Shown here: piece after piece, positions 11,601 to 22,090 of the stretch
Layout of the letters: every line of letters begins with the position of its first letter
Position numbering within the stretch: the first letter of the stretch is position 1
Assembly (NCBI GenBank): GCA_021014325.1
Contig: CM037463.1
Coordinates: 6,145,001 to 6,209,000 of the forward strand
Length of the DNA: 64,000 bases
Source of the DNA: Plazaster borealis
Taxonomy: Eukaryota; Echinodermata; Asteroidea; Forcipulatida; Labidiasteridae
Direction of reading: 5' to 3'
Made by a program: the position numbers and the translations under genes
Notes under the pieces: model-generated
Seen by the model: the letters and a program-made list of their open reading frames with translations, nothing else
Told to the model about the DNA's origin: nothing
Databases searched by the model: none

Positions 11601-13038
11601 GGAAATAGAGCGGCACGATGAATACCGCTTCAAGGTGGTTGACGTTGGTGAAGGAAACGGGACTTCACAAGCTCATAGCCAGACCCAGGTTCTCACATCG
11701 TATACTTTGATGGACGAAAACATTCAATTACCATATGATCTTACCATAATTGACACACCGGGCTTTGGTGATACTCGTGGTGTTACAAGAGATAAAGCGA
11801 TCTTTGATCAGATCCATGAGTTTTTCTCAGATGCCGAGTCTCACGGTATCGATCACATTGATGCTATTGGGTTTGTTGTCCAGGCTTCACATGTGCGGTT
11901 AACTCATACCCAGAGGTATGTTTTCGATGCCATTTTGTCGGTGTTTGGAAAGGATATTGCTGACAACATAATTCTACTTGTAACATTCGCAGACGGAAAA
12001 GAACCACCTGTTATGGCTGCAGTGAAAGAAGCAAATATCCCTTTTACAGGGAAAATTTTTAAATTCAATAATTCGGCCCTCTTTGCTGAAGTGAGACGAC
12101 CAAATCACCAGGGTGGCGATAAAACGTCTAACAGAAAGGATCATGGAAAAATTGATACAATGTTCTGGGACATGGGTTCCAAAAGTTTGAAGGCATTCTT
12201 TCGAAATGTGCAGACTCTGGAAGCTCGAAGTCTGCTCCTTACGAAAGAGGTGTTGGAGGAGAGAAAGCGTCTTGAGACTGCAGTCCAAGGTCTTCAGCCT
12301 CAGATCAACGCAGGAAACTGCAAATACGAATCTCTCAGACAGGAGCAACAGATCCTTAAGGAGCATGAAACACAAATCGAAGCAAATAAAGAGTTCAAGT
12401 TCACTTTGAAGGTTCCCAAGACTAGAAAAGTAGATATAACTGGAGAGTACATAACCAACTGCACCAAATGCCACTTCACTTGTCATTATCCTTGTTATAT
12501 CGCAGACGATGCAAAGAAATCCGGTTGTGCAGCCATGAAAGACGGAAACTGTACTGTGTGTCCGGGGAATTGCGCATGGGATGTTCATTTCAATCAGCAG
12601 TACAGATTCGAATTCTACGAAGAGGAAGAACAAAAGACGTACGAAGAGATTGAGGAGAGATTCAAAGATGCATCAGGAAAGAAATTGACGGTTCAGGAAG
12701 TCATAAAAAAACATCTAGAAAGTTTGAAAAAGGTCCGAATGGCCGTATTTGCGTTAATAGCCGAAGCGCATAAAAGCGTCACACGTTTGGAAGAGATTGC
12801 ACTGAAGCCAAACCCTCTAAGTACTGTAGAATACATTGACCTTCTTATTGAAGCTGAGAAACGCTCTGGTAAACCAGGCTGGCAGGACCGAGTCAATGGC
12901 TTCAAAGATGTGCGAAAAGAGGCAGATATTATTGGGAAAGTGAAGCATGCAAACTATGATCCGTTCGCAAAATTCGAAGCCAACATTACAGGCAAAGACA
13001 AGAAGAAAAAGTGGTGGTCCTCTTTTTTATTTCCGTAG
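8635..13038 (+). CDS. SNTX-domain / FN3 x4 / P-loop GTPase protein, paralogue A
   Basis: An intact 1,467-codon ORF in one exon. The exon likely starts at 8,621 after ttgtgcag. ATG at 8,635 is the first in-frame Met and has G at -3 and +4; the codon just before it is GTG. Domains by eye: stonustoxin-type N-terminal MACPF-like region (about 10-248, with LGRSMRIGTLYD), helical region (255-375), thioredoxin-like region (375-490), four FN3 domains (505-603, 608-700, 702-813, 815-912) and a GTPase with GVTGSGKST (971-979), DTPGFGDTRG (from 1040) and TFAD (1117-1120). A Glu/Lys-rich coiled coil (about 1190-1255), a Cys-rich segment (CTKCHFTCHYPC from 1276, through about 1316) and a helical Lys-rich tail follow. 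No signal peptide or membrane segment is seen, so a cytosolic protein is likely. SNTX modules occur in fish venom subunits and in many non-venom animal proteins. The PRY-SPRY end of the fish toxins is absent, so a GTPase or immune-type role is more likely (inference). The paralogue lies at 31,730-36,163. Confidence 0.9.
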   Translation: MEELLLGTLELPTLGRSMRIGTLYDVRSDEAITTGITLSNKDNEGDQLKVVEQKGIKFNIIRSDSFDDKSVALGLDASLKASVLGGLVKTEAGAKYLHDRQPLDSRCRLTLHVKSSNKFEYLTQEALEASLKGKSPDIFARNGKATHVVKSILYGSNTFIVLDYCGGDENENAPKVLTDLVDKIAANVKEGDDVPTGWDQHVRWQVYSDLPLEHNPADVEGVVQFLTALPEMSEVKAIPIKVFLYPLGKIDPRSARVCSAVSDSLPAQAQTFLEGIEDCLIRTHEMANDPMSKNFPQLKGKFEFFIRLLTEYKSSYKKELARVLPLIRSGSDGEGCIKDMFRDVDSSPFNLTSLNAWVQSKRKELSAVKLYVKFLPDVEIVKSRENLDDILMDPSIENVVCFTFRLKGKEEGYLRALSEYITERKHGSFEDIQWYDDTSVLKDMRLKAKLFADFFESNQKEDCTKFIETGFEHDLSGSSEGTSSRIGGTVNLFEQGMLTQEDFQPPSQPLKPQCDVLDQHSVNLTWIQPKYGMSNVQKYAVKYNVFRGQNEQTGESREMQTGSLETQVTIDNLEPNQSIQFQVSPLCPSGVGPKSEQSAVATTLSAKSPEKPEFRNVTASSVILEWKQPGKMGKDEIIESYVIELIEAGTLSKEINVKSSKKEFKVKNLEPNTTYTFQVVALYESGVKSQPSTMSDHCTTRPASQPGKPAVGDIKSSSVVITWTDPTIIGLGVELTEYLIQYKKAANRKLSTKPEDGAWETNVLTENGTGASPYLISDLDPNTTYVARVFLVCKVKKGKEPEMIPSVISDAFTTLPAGPPIGLKAQQVSASQIEIKWTKPSVGGTEVKHYKVECSSDDDSGAVTKKTEDSFCKFVIKGVKSETRYNIKVMGICGKAGAGEVGKVECTTRKLIKHDVINSSNILQPGDPDTGKPTIFKLPLNKVCEKSQSRSYSFGKGPKIGREHKVIMVVGVTGSGKSTLINAMVNDILEIERHDEYRFKVVDVGEGNGTSQAHSQTQVLTSYTLMDENIQLPYDLTIIDTPGFGDTRGVTRDKAIFDQIHEFFSDAESHGIDHIDAIGFVVQASHVRLTHTQRYVFDAILSVFGKDIADNIILLVTFADGKEPPVMAAVKEANIPFTGKIFKFNNSALFAEVRRPNHQGGDKTSNRKDHGKIDTMFWDMGSKSLKAFFRNVQTLEARSLLLTKEVLEERKRLETAVQGLQPQINAGNCKYESLRQEQQILKEHETQIEANKEFKFTLKVPKTRKVDITGEYITNCTKCHFTCHYPCYIADDAKKSGCAAMKDGNCTVCPGNCAWDVHFNQQYRFEFYEEEEQKTYEEIEERFKDASGKKLTVQEVIKKHLESLKKVRMAVFALIAEAHKSVTRLEEIALKPNPLSTVEYIDLLIEAEKRSGKPGWQDRVNGFKDVRKEADIIGKVKHANYDPFAKFEANITGKDKKKKWWSSFLFP

Positions 13039-13845
13039 AAAACACACACACACACACACACGTGGACACGTGGACCCTCCTTTGTTCAACTCTTTGTGAT
13101 ATCAACCCTGGACCACAATGTTTTCCTTTGTGATAGCAACCGTGGACCTATTGTCCCTTTTGTTATAGGTCCACGGTTTGAATGTGGATACCAACCCACA
13201 CACACACACACACACATGTTTGTGAATCCCGCTAATCGAGGACTTCTCTTTGTTCTCCCATTGTTTGACACATCTTCCAGTGTTTCCGTGCGAACAATAC
13301 AGGTGCGAATATTGTATGTCGTACTATGAACGACATCTTACCGGGATGTGCATGTTCCATTGTTGTTTACAAAATGTTTTAATAATCGAACCTCCGTGTT
13401 TAGACTGCGTTTGAAGTGCCGTCTTAAGATTTGTGATTTTGCATCTTCTTCCTGTCTTTTCTGATTTGTATTAGTTACAGAAGCGAAGAAACTTTTGTCC
13501 AATAGCGTGTTTATGATATAATACCAATTTTGTAAAGCTATGATGTCCTAGATTCCGCAAATATTCTTCATGGCAACACTGTAACTATGGATATTTTAAT
13601 CTATCAGAATATTGTTTGCGTCACGAGAGGACTTTATGTATAGTTTTAACTGCCTCGGTTCTGGCTTGGCACCAAAACCGCTTTCATAAAAACATTGCTG
13701 TGTTAGATGATGTTGTACACTGGTCGTTTCCACCCGAAATTTCAACGATTTCGAGGTTGACATTGTCATTGCTTTTCTTTGGATAATATACGTAGATTTA
13801 CAGACTCTCCGAATAGCCCACTTGTAAAAACATTCGTTACAAATT
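13039..13845. other. 3' flank of paralogue A with CA repeats and a hairpin
   Basis: Directly after the stop is (CA)n, repeated at about 13,196-13,216. Between them an inverted repeat pairs accgtggacctat (about 13,139) with ataggtccacggt (about 13,165). No AATAAA was seen in the first 300 bases, so the mRNA end is not placed. Confidence 0.55.
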
Positions 13846-16590
13846 TACGCACTTTACTTAAAAAACATCTTTCCAACTAAGCCTATATTAATTTAATAAC
13901 ACTACGCGTTTTATAGACCAAAGTGCACAATCGGAAGGCAACGTACCCCTTTAATGTCAAAGACTGTCGTTGTAGAACTCGTAAGAAGTGTTAGTCCTGT
14001 GGTTTATGATACGATTAGATGTGTAAACTCTAGTTGATGTATAATTCGCACGGAGTCAATTTAATCGAGAGTGTATTTTTGCATTTCAAAAGCCTGAATG
14101 TACCACCCGACGACGGACATATATGCGTCTGTGCTTAAAGCGTTGCTCAATACAAATCTATTGTTACGAGCATGAATAGAATGTATTGACAGATCAGTTC
14201 ATTATTTCACAAACTAGTCAACTTTTAACAGATTGTCGTATCATATGGCTATTGGTCTTAAATTAGTAACGTATATGGCTTACTATTGTTTAAGTAATTA
14301 ATAATTATGTGAATGTTTTAAAAGTTTTAGCCTTTTGTGTAAGTTTATGCTGCAAATACATATTTACTTATCACTTCATTGTGCTCAGTCAAATTGCCCG
14401 AATTCATATTATCTATAGGCCTACCGAAGGTAAACTTGATGGCTTCTTTCAAAACAGTTTGGTTATCAACTACATTGTATCGCATGGCACTACAAATAGC
14501 TAACATTTCAATGCTCATCTATAGGTGGTATAAACGGATTGCTCGTTTTCATAAACCTTTCTTGAAAGGTTACTCTGTTTATAACAAAGTGCCTCGTATA
14601 TCCTCTTTGTGTTATGCTCATTACATAATTATATGCAATTGTTATTATTCCTTTAAGATATGTCCATGCTAATGGTTGTCGTAATTGCTCTTGTGAACAC
14701 TTTGATTCGATAGAAAAAAGTTGTGATTTATATTATTCTATCTGTACCAACACAATAATGTAACCGGAATTATGTCTTTGTAATGGTGATTTAAACGGAT
14801 AAACAGTATAACCAATGAATACACAGTATGTTCATTCATGTCAGTATGTTAACTATTCATTATTTAGTGGTGCACTATCTGTAAGGATTATTTTGTTTGT
14901 GAGTACATTACAGTAGGCCTTAAATGGGAGAAAAATAAGTTATCCGGCCAGATTGAGTCGGTGGCGTAAAACAATGCGCAAAAAATAGTGAAATGCAAAA
15001 TAATATATTCAAACATTTGTACAGAAATTACGCATTGATTTAAGGGGCATATTGCCTTCAAATCCCTTAAAATGTTGCTGTTTGCAGTTACTCCTAAACT
15101 TTTTTAAAGAGTTCTTCATGCACTAAAACACCTACAGATCTACCTCTGTAAATACAACCAGCGGAACATACGGTCCGCCATTTTGTGGCGTCAAAAAGTA
15201 GGTTTGACAAAATAGCGGTCCGTGTTCTGTCATGAAATCACACAAAAGCAGCACAATTTCAAGGGATATTTATGTGAATCATTATATTTTACTTACTAAA
15301 AAACATCTTTCCAACTATGGCCTATATTAACAACAAACGCGGTGTTTTGTTTTGACAAAAGAGCACATTCGGAAGGCAACGTGCCCCTTCAATGTCAAAG
15401 ACTGTCGTTGTAGAACTCGTAAGAAGTGTTAGTCCTATGATACGATTAGATGTGTTATCTCGTGTTGATGTACAGTTCGAACGGAGTCAATTTAATAGAG
15501 AGTGTATTTTTGCATTTCAAAAGCCTCAACGTGTAACATTAGTGCTATTGTTAAATATGTTAGGTGTTCAACTAGTGATATCGTAAACAAAATTATTTTT
15601 TTACGGAACGTCGTGTAAATCTTTCGGAGACTTTGGATTACCAAGATGTCTTTTATTTACCGAGATTGAATGTACCACCCGACAACGGACATGGGCCTAT
15701 ATGCGTCTGTGCTTGAATCGTTGCCCAATACAAATTTATTGTTACGAGCTACGAGCATGAATAGAATGTATTGACAGATCAATTCATTATTTCACAAACT
15801 AGTCAACTTGTAACAGATTGTCGTATCATATGTTTATTAGTCTTAAAATAGTAACGTATATGGCTTACTATTGTTGAAGTAGTTTATAATTATGTAATTT
15901 TTTTAAAAGTGTTTATACCTCTGATAGGTTTTCGCCTTTCGTGTACGTTTATCCTTTAATTACAAATTTACTTATCACTTCATTGTGCTCAGTCAAATTG
16001 CCCGAATTCATATTATCTATACCAAAGGTAAACTGGATGGCTTCTTTTAAAACAGTTTGCTTATCAACTACATTTTATTGCATGGCACTACAAATAGCTA
16101 ACATTTCAATGCTTATCTATAGGTGGTATAAAACGGATTGCTCGTTTTCATAAACCTTTCTTAAAAAGGTTACTCTGTTTATAATAAAGTGCCTCGTATA
16201 TCCTCTTTGTGTTTTTGCTCATTACATACTTATATGCAATTGTTATTATTCCTTTAAGATATGTCCATGCTAATGGTTGTCGTAATTGCTCTTGTAGAAC
16301 GCTTTGATTCGATGTAAAGAAGCTGTGTTTTATAATATTATTATTCTATCTGTAACAACAAAATATTGTAACCAGAATTAGGCCCTATGTCTTTGTAATT
16401 GTAACCAGAATTATGTCTTTGTAATGGTGATTTAAACGGATACACAGTATACGTTACCAAATACACAGTATGTTCATTCATGTCAGTATGTTAACTATTC
16501 ATTATTTAGTGGTGTACTATCTGTAAGGAATATTTTGTTTGTGAGTAAATTACAGTAGGCCTTAATGAGAGAAAATCAGTTATCCTGCCA
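13846..16590 (+). repeat. Internal tandem duplication in unit A (two copies, about 1.1-1.3 kb)
   Basis: The segment 13,850-14,930 recurs at 15,300-16,565. Landmarks: tgtcaaagactgtcgttgta at 13,957 and 15,393, gtcaaattgcccgaattcat at 14,388 and 15,991, and acagtatgttcattcatgtc at 14,823 and 16,464. Unit B has only one copy (38,290-39,840). The duplication is therefore specific to unit A, or one copy was lost in B. No coding function is evident. Confidence 0.8.
15040..15392. mobile_element. MITE of the ggcaacgtg family (unit A)
   Basis: Begins ggggcatattgccttcaaat after TTAA and ends cggaaggcaacgtgcccct. It contains the inverted centre around cggtccgccattttgtggcg and caaaatagcggtccgtg. The matching copy in unit B is at 38,061-38,410. 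A 3' half-copy remains at about 13,850-13,951. Related to the palindromic elements at 26,909 and 28,937. Confidence 0.7.
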
Positions 16591-17479
16591 CATGGAGTTG
16601 GTGGCGTAAAACAATACGCACTATAGTTAAAAACAGAGAAATGCATTCTTAGTTTAACCATTACAGGGGATTAATTTCGTAGAAAATATTTTCAGCTTTT
16701 AGTCCCAGTTCGACCTTTGACAAATGTCACAAAAATACCACAAAGTGTTTACTGTGATTAAATTGTAAGCCATGTCATCACAGTGTATACGCATCGTTAT
16801 CACTGTGTAGCAACTAAGTCTGTGATTTGGCCCACTGTCACACTGAAGAATATGACACAGTGACTTAACCCACTGTGGACACACTGTGAATAATATGACA
16901 TAGTGATCTAGTTCCACATTCACTGTGTTAACACAATAGGAACACATTGGAGCTGAACAGGGGGTAAAGTGGCATAAACATTTATTAAACTGCTTTCTGT
17001 CGGAAGTTGACGACTTGAAACACATCCCTTTAACAATCTAACCTTTAGTTTTGAACAGTTTACATTCCAAACTTCAGTTAGGCCTACCTGTGACTATTAA
17101 GGCTTTACGGTTTAAATAATGTTTATGGTAACTATTAACGATGTATTGAATGCTTTTAAAGTTTAATCATGCTCTATAGATAAGTAAATATAATGTCAAA
17201 ATACTTATGAAACTTGGGAAAGGTTAGTGTTGTTAAAGTTTGCATTGGTATCAAACCCACTTGTTCAGATGAAGGTACACCACATCATTTCATTCTTTTG
17301 TTGTGCTGTTTTAAAGTTAATTTACTTAATGGAACTAACAAGCAACTCGTTAAATTTCAGAACGTGACATTTTCTTGAAAGGGGAAATCTTTTTCCCCAA
17401 AGCGTCTATTGGTCTTTTCTATCATTACATCAAAACGATTTCGAAATTGTTGTTTGCTGATTCTTCACCTGAACTATTG
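16591..17479. other. Unit A non-coding block shared with unit B, CACTGTG-rich
   Basis: Matches 39,840-40,675 of unit B. From 16,720 to 16,960 the heptamer cactgtg or its complement recurs many times in both orientations, at irregular spacing. An antisense ORF here (16,699-17,025) is attributed to this repeat and not called. Confidence 0.55.
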
Positions 17480-18973
17480 AGATAACCAATACCACTCGTC
17501 CAACTTGAAGTGTTGACTATGGACATTGGGCATTCAAGGGCGATGTAGGCCTCGATGAATTCAATAGTAGACTCAGTATTCAACAGTATATGTATTTCGA
17601 AACTATTCGAAACTATTTTGATTACTTATTTGTAAAACTTACTTGGTAAGAATTAAGCAGCTTCTGATAGTATAAAGCATTTTGAGAAACATTTTACTTT
17701 GAAGTAATGTGGTTATGGAAAAAGATATCAGTTTTTGTCCAAACAAAATTTGAATCTGAGAAGCGTTTCTGTCAGAAACGTTTCTCAGACTGTGTATTCC
17801 AATTGCAGATTATTCTTCCTGTGCGTGGACATATAAAACCGTTCCAGATTTTCAGCAATATCTCAAAAACGCTACCACTTTTTGAAATGAAATTTTCACA
17901 GGTTAGTTTTATGGTATTTATCTACAACTACATAGGATTGAAACAAGGTTCCAATTACCAAGCGTATACAATCCCTTTAATGTGTCTGAATGTCCAAAAA
18001 GGTAATTACGTGAAGTCTTCTACATGTCATGATCATGGCCATTATTGTGTAATTTTTTTACACATTCGACAATGTTTCCACGACGGGCAGGGGTCATGAC
18101 TATACGTCTATGTGAAAACATTCATACAATGGACAAACAGGAAAGTTCACCAAGCCATATATCTTTCAGATGTATCTCTTGAGTATTTTATTTTCTAGCG
18201 ATTCTTGTCCGGCGAAAGCTTAATTAAGCATACTGGGTTAAATATTATTATTTTATAAACCACTGAATGATGTGTTGAGAAAGTGTCATGTTCTTTGTAG
18301 AGGTAGAAAACGGTTAATATTTGTTTAAAATCTCATATCACTGAAAATGTCAGACCATTCTAAATCTTATCTTACACTTTAAGTGCTAAAGGTGGATTTT
18401 CAAGATTGTACATCAACATTATGTTTCACCTGTTTGGCATGTAACTGATAGTACTGTTAGGCCACATACAAAAACAAATTGTTGATAGTCCTTTTTTTGG
18501 GGGGGGGGGGGTAAGTGGGTGGGAGTGGCAAAACATGAAATAAAGAATAATATATCATCACAATCACTATAAATCAGAGGGTTTGTGTGATTTTGATGTT
18601 TGTTATTGTTTTGTTAAACTCATTTAACTCCTAGAGGACATTTTCTGTAAACATTTTCAAAAATAAATAAAACGCAGTGTAGCCTAAGTAAATTTGAAGA
18701 ATTGTTCTTGTTTTCCAACATAAATAACCTTTCTTCAAACATCTTTTCCAACCTATAGATTTTGAAAAAATATCAGCTGAAAAATCTGGGAGCCAAATTT
18801 GACTGAAAAGATCATTGAAAATACCGTTTTTTAATGAAAAAAAAAACCCCAAAACAAGAAAACAAAGTGGGGTTGGGGGTTTTCGTAGGGGCGGGCGGGG
18901 ACGATCAACAATTTATTTTATTTTATGTGGCCTTTTTTGTTGTTGAATCTGTATGTTGTCTCTATTGCTATTG
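17480..18973. other. 1.49 kb block present only in unit A
   Basis: Unit B passes directly from cctgaactattg to gtttcacaac (about 40,668-40,685). In unit A the same two sequences are separated by about 1.49 kb, with ctattg at both borders (17,474 and 18,968). This fits a deletion in B between short direct repeats, or an insertion in A. The block holds a palindrome (cgtttctgtcagaaacg, about 17,764), a G-run at 18,497 and no convincing gene. A 130-codon ORF at 17,707 has no recognisable domain. Confidence 0.6.
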
Positions 18974-19496
18974 GTTTTCACAACTGGTAATTAAAGTAAC
19001 TAACAGATGCAAACAATTAAAGTTAGTGCAAGTTCCGCAAGTTGATATAATGAAGTCTAGTTTGATTGTTTCTAAATTTGTTTCAGGCAGTTGACCTAAC
19101 TCATAAGCGACTTGTAATATTGGCACAGGTGGTGGACAAAATCAAACTCCCGTCCACCACCGCACCGCGGTGAACGTCTGTTATATCATGATATCACAAT
19201 ACACGTAATTTTGTAGTGTTGCAGTTGAACTCAAAGAAGAGGTTTGGTGATCAACCTTCTGGGTAACATTTCTGTCTGAAAGTGGATTTTGATAATCCCG
19301 AAAACACCAATCTTAATTCGATTGAAGCAATTGAAACAAGCGCGCTCATAACAATGCAAAATTGCTGACATACAGTTTGGTCGTCATAATGTAGCCGCGG
19401 GGAAAATCTGAAATGGTTTCTCAAATTGTGGTTAATGTGCTAGTCGGCGCAAACCGAAACTAGTAATCCCGAAGATGCAAGTTACAGGTTCAGTAA
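18974..19496. other. Non-coding sequence shared with 40,680-41,205
   Basis: Near-identical to unit B, including gcagttgacctaac and tgaactcaaa landmarks. No gene is visible. Confidence 0.6.
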
Positions 19497-19917
19497 ATAA
19501 TAATAATAATATATAATATCGAAGTCTTATATAGCGCACGTATCTACCAAACAAGGTACTCAAGGCGCTTAGTATATACTTTTTAAACAGAAAGATGGGT
19601 TATTGAAGTTATGAATTATGAGACCCAATTATGTAGCACCTTATAATGTTTTTACAAAGGTGCTGGCGCGCAACAGCCACAACCAGGAACACCGGGGGGG
19701 AACCTTCTCTTTTTCTTAAAGTGCAGGGTTCTTTTACGTGCATTACACAATACACGGGACCAACGGCTTTACGTCCCATCCGAAGGACGAAGCAATGGTT
19801 AAGTGTCTTGCTTAAGGACACAAGTGTCACGGCTGGGGATTCGAACCCACACTCTGCTGATCAGAAACACCAGAGTTTGAATTCGGTGCTCTTAACCGCT
19901 CGGCCACGACACTTCCA
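19497..19917 (-). mobile_element. tRNA-Leu(CAA)-derived SINE, present only in unit A
   Basis: On the minus strand, 19,911-19,825 reads as a tRNA-like head. It has an A-box region with gccgagcggttaagagc, an anticodon-like loop with CAA and the exact B box ggttcgaatcc. The 7-bp acceptor arms pair allowing G:T, and there is an extra arm of the Leu type. A body with agtgtcttgcttaaggacac (plus-strand words) follows, and the other end has aataataataat. Unit B has an uninterrupted site here (aggttcagtaaataggccta at about 41,199), so insertion followed the duplication or was lost from B. Confidence 0.75.
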
Positions 19918-20619
19918 CATCCAAATATGTGGCTAAGCGATTTGTTTCAAAATGAAAGCCCACTGAGCCAAACAGTAACAAACCTTCAAAGAAATGTTTT
20001 CGTTTCATGATATTTTCAAGTTAGGGATAATATACTATTGGATGGACCTCCAATACACCGTTGCTTATTTGGATTGATTGCAACAATCGAAAAAACACTT
20101 AAAAGATGTGTTTAAGCTTCGCCTAAAACGAGTGCCCACCAATTCCCAAATTAACTTACATTTAACTTTAATTTGTAGAATCTACGAATCTAATATTGCC
20201 GAGAAGCCTAAGTCCCAAAAGGGTCCGAGTCCATTATTGGCCAACGCGAGTCCCACGTGGGTTAATTCATGTTGGCCCCACTGGATGCTGCACCCTAGAT
20301 TCACATGGGACCCTTTTGGTGGGCAACGAGTGTCTACCATTTCCCAAATGAGCAGACATAATACTTTGCAGAGACAGTATTTAGGAAAGGTATACCGATT
20401 GTGTTGGTGAAAAAAGAAAGAACAAAAGAATTAAGAAGAAGAACTTGAAGGGGGTCAGTTCATCAACTATAATAATTATGTTCTTAGCTTTTCCTTTTTT
20501 ATAATTCACTGTATCAAGCGGTGGGTGGAGGTAGAGTTTCCTTTTTTACAACTCACTGTATTAAGCGGTGGGTGGAGGTTGACTGATTTAAACTCAATTT
20601 GATCACCTCTTTGGTATTA
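19918..20619. other. Non-coding sequence shared with 41,215-41,930
   Basis: Landmarks such as gtgtttaagcttcgcct and actggatgctgcaccc recur in unit B with small indels. Overlapping ORFs on both strands are not conserved in frame between the units, so they are not called genes. Confidence 0.55.
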
Positions 20620-20907
20620 TTAATTACGATGAACCACCAAACTGGTGTACAATGTACAGTTTCGCCCACTCATGTACTTACCTTTGTCGTGAAATGTCTC
20701 ATAAGGGTAACACCCGCTTTGATCATGTAAGTGTCGCAATACTAAATGGTGCATAAACGTACAAAGAAGCCAGTTCATGGAGAGGTCGCCGGTAAATATG
20801 TGTGGCCTTAAAGGGACGTCTACATCAATTGGTGTTTCACCGATCCTAAATGCTTTAGTCATTTCGGTATATTTCTTTTTGGGGACGTCGCAAGTTATTA
20901 ACGACAC
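20620..20907 (-). other. Possible relic exon (minus strand), unit A copy
   Basis: On the minus strand an open segment containing TGDLSMNWLLCTF and HLHDQSGCYPYETF ends at a good donor (acaaag|gtaagtac). The family is not recognised. The unit B copy (43,240-43,470) has TGA in place of the Trp codon in MNW. This suggests either a decaying exon or chance coding potential. The upstream boundary is undefined and no partner exon was found. Confidence 0.25.
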
Positions 20908-22090
20908 GTGTTAGATTCTCAGTGTGTGATTTTGTATCCTCCAAGCAGAAGTCTGAAGCTATTTACAAACAATTATTTATCACTTATATCACAATTATGA
21001 CTTTTATAAAATACTTATAAGTTTAAGGTATGTCATAATATTACTTAGTTGGTACAAGTCATCATATTTATGACCTCGTTAGCGTAAGGCAAATGTACAA
21101 TAGGTCATGCTAATTCATAACTATATGAAGTCGTAGTTATATGACTTATAATAATTTATAGTTATGAGATATAAATCATACGGCACACTCTAACCCATTT
21201 CTTGGTCAGTACGATCGGGAGGGGATTTAACTCAAATTCTGCACCAGTTTGACCCATATCTGGATCATTCTGACACTGATTCCGATTCAAACTGACCCAT
21301 AAATTGGTCAGGCCACACGGGACACGGAATCCGGCCGGTCAATTCCGACCTGGTGTTTTTAGAGTGAAGAGTTTGAGGCCTAATTATGATTTCCTTTTAT
21401 CCCAACGTCCCTTTCCATACGGTACCTTAATTGTCTCTTTTATTGGTCTCTTTCGCTCGGCCCCACCAGTCTAATTCAAGACCGATGGGATGGGCTGATG
21501 AGCTTGTACAAATTCTTGTTCAGGATGTAGTGAAACATAATGGGATTGGTGAACCTCTGATCGGTGCAATGCGCACAACCACAACACGTACAGTTAGCCC
21601 TCCTGTTTCTACGCCAAAGTTGCAAGAAGATTAAAACTATTCAGGTAAATTACTGATGTTGCGATTGAGCCCTATTTTCAGTACAAGGCAAATATGATTA
21701 TAATTTTTTTCAGTGGATTTATCATATAGAACTACATTATTATTGATAAAGGTTGAATCTTTCGTAAGCAGGAAACGCTGACCGGGGATCATTATAGGTG
21801 AGGAGAAATGGTCCATCGAACATGCATAAACATCAGCCCACCTCATCAGCGTCTTTGGTTCAGGTGCTGGGGCCGAGGGAGGCCCCAACTAGCCTGAACA
21901 TCTGACGTCACACTCCGAGGCTCGTGAATAAAGCCAGATACCTGCCTTGAGCGCATGGCCGGATCCTGCCAGGTGTACCTTTGACCTCGCATCCATTTCG
22001 CACATACATGCACACAGAGTGAATAAAAAACATTACATGCTACAAACATTATGCACCCGCTGCATGCAGACAACCAAAAGTGCAAGCTGA
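20908..22090. other. Non-coding duplicated block with an A-specific 0.36 kb segment
   Basis: Matches 43,470-44,210. Shared words include ccagtttgacccatatctgg and gggatgggctgatgagcttg. Unit A carries about 363 bases (21,543-21,905) missing from unit B, where aaacataat joins directly to gtcacact. No coding sequence is supported. Confidence 0.6.

Noticed and set aside
16720..16960. Recombination signal sequences of the RAG type
   Set aside because: The heptamer is present many times, but no A-rich nonamer at 12 or 23 bases was seen. More likely a simple repeat; kept only as a low-interest finding.
17707..18099. 130-codon ORF in the A-specific block
   Set aside because: No recognisable domain, contains a palindrome, and has no counterpart in unit B or splice context.
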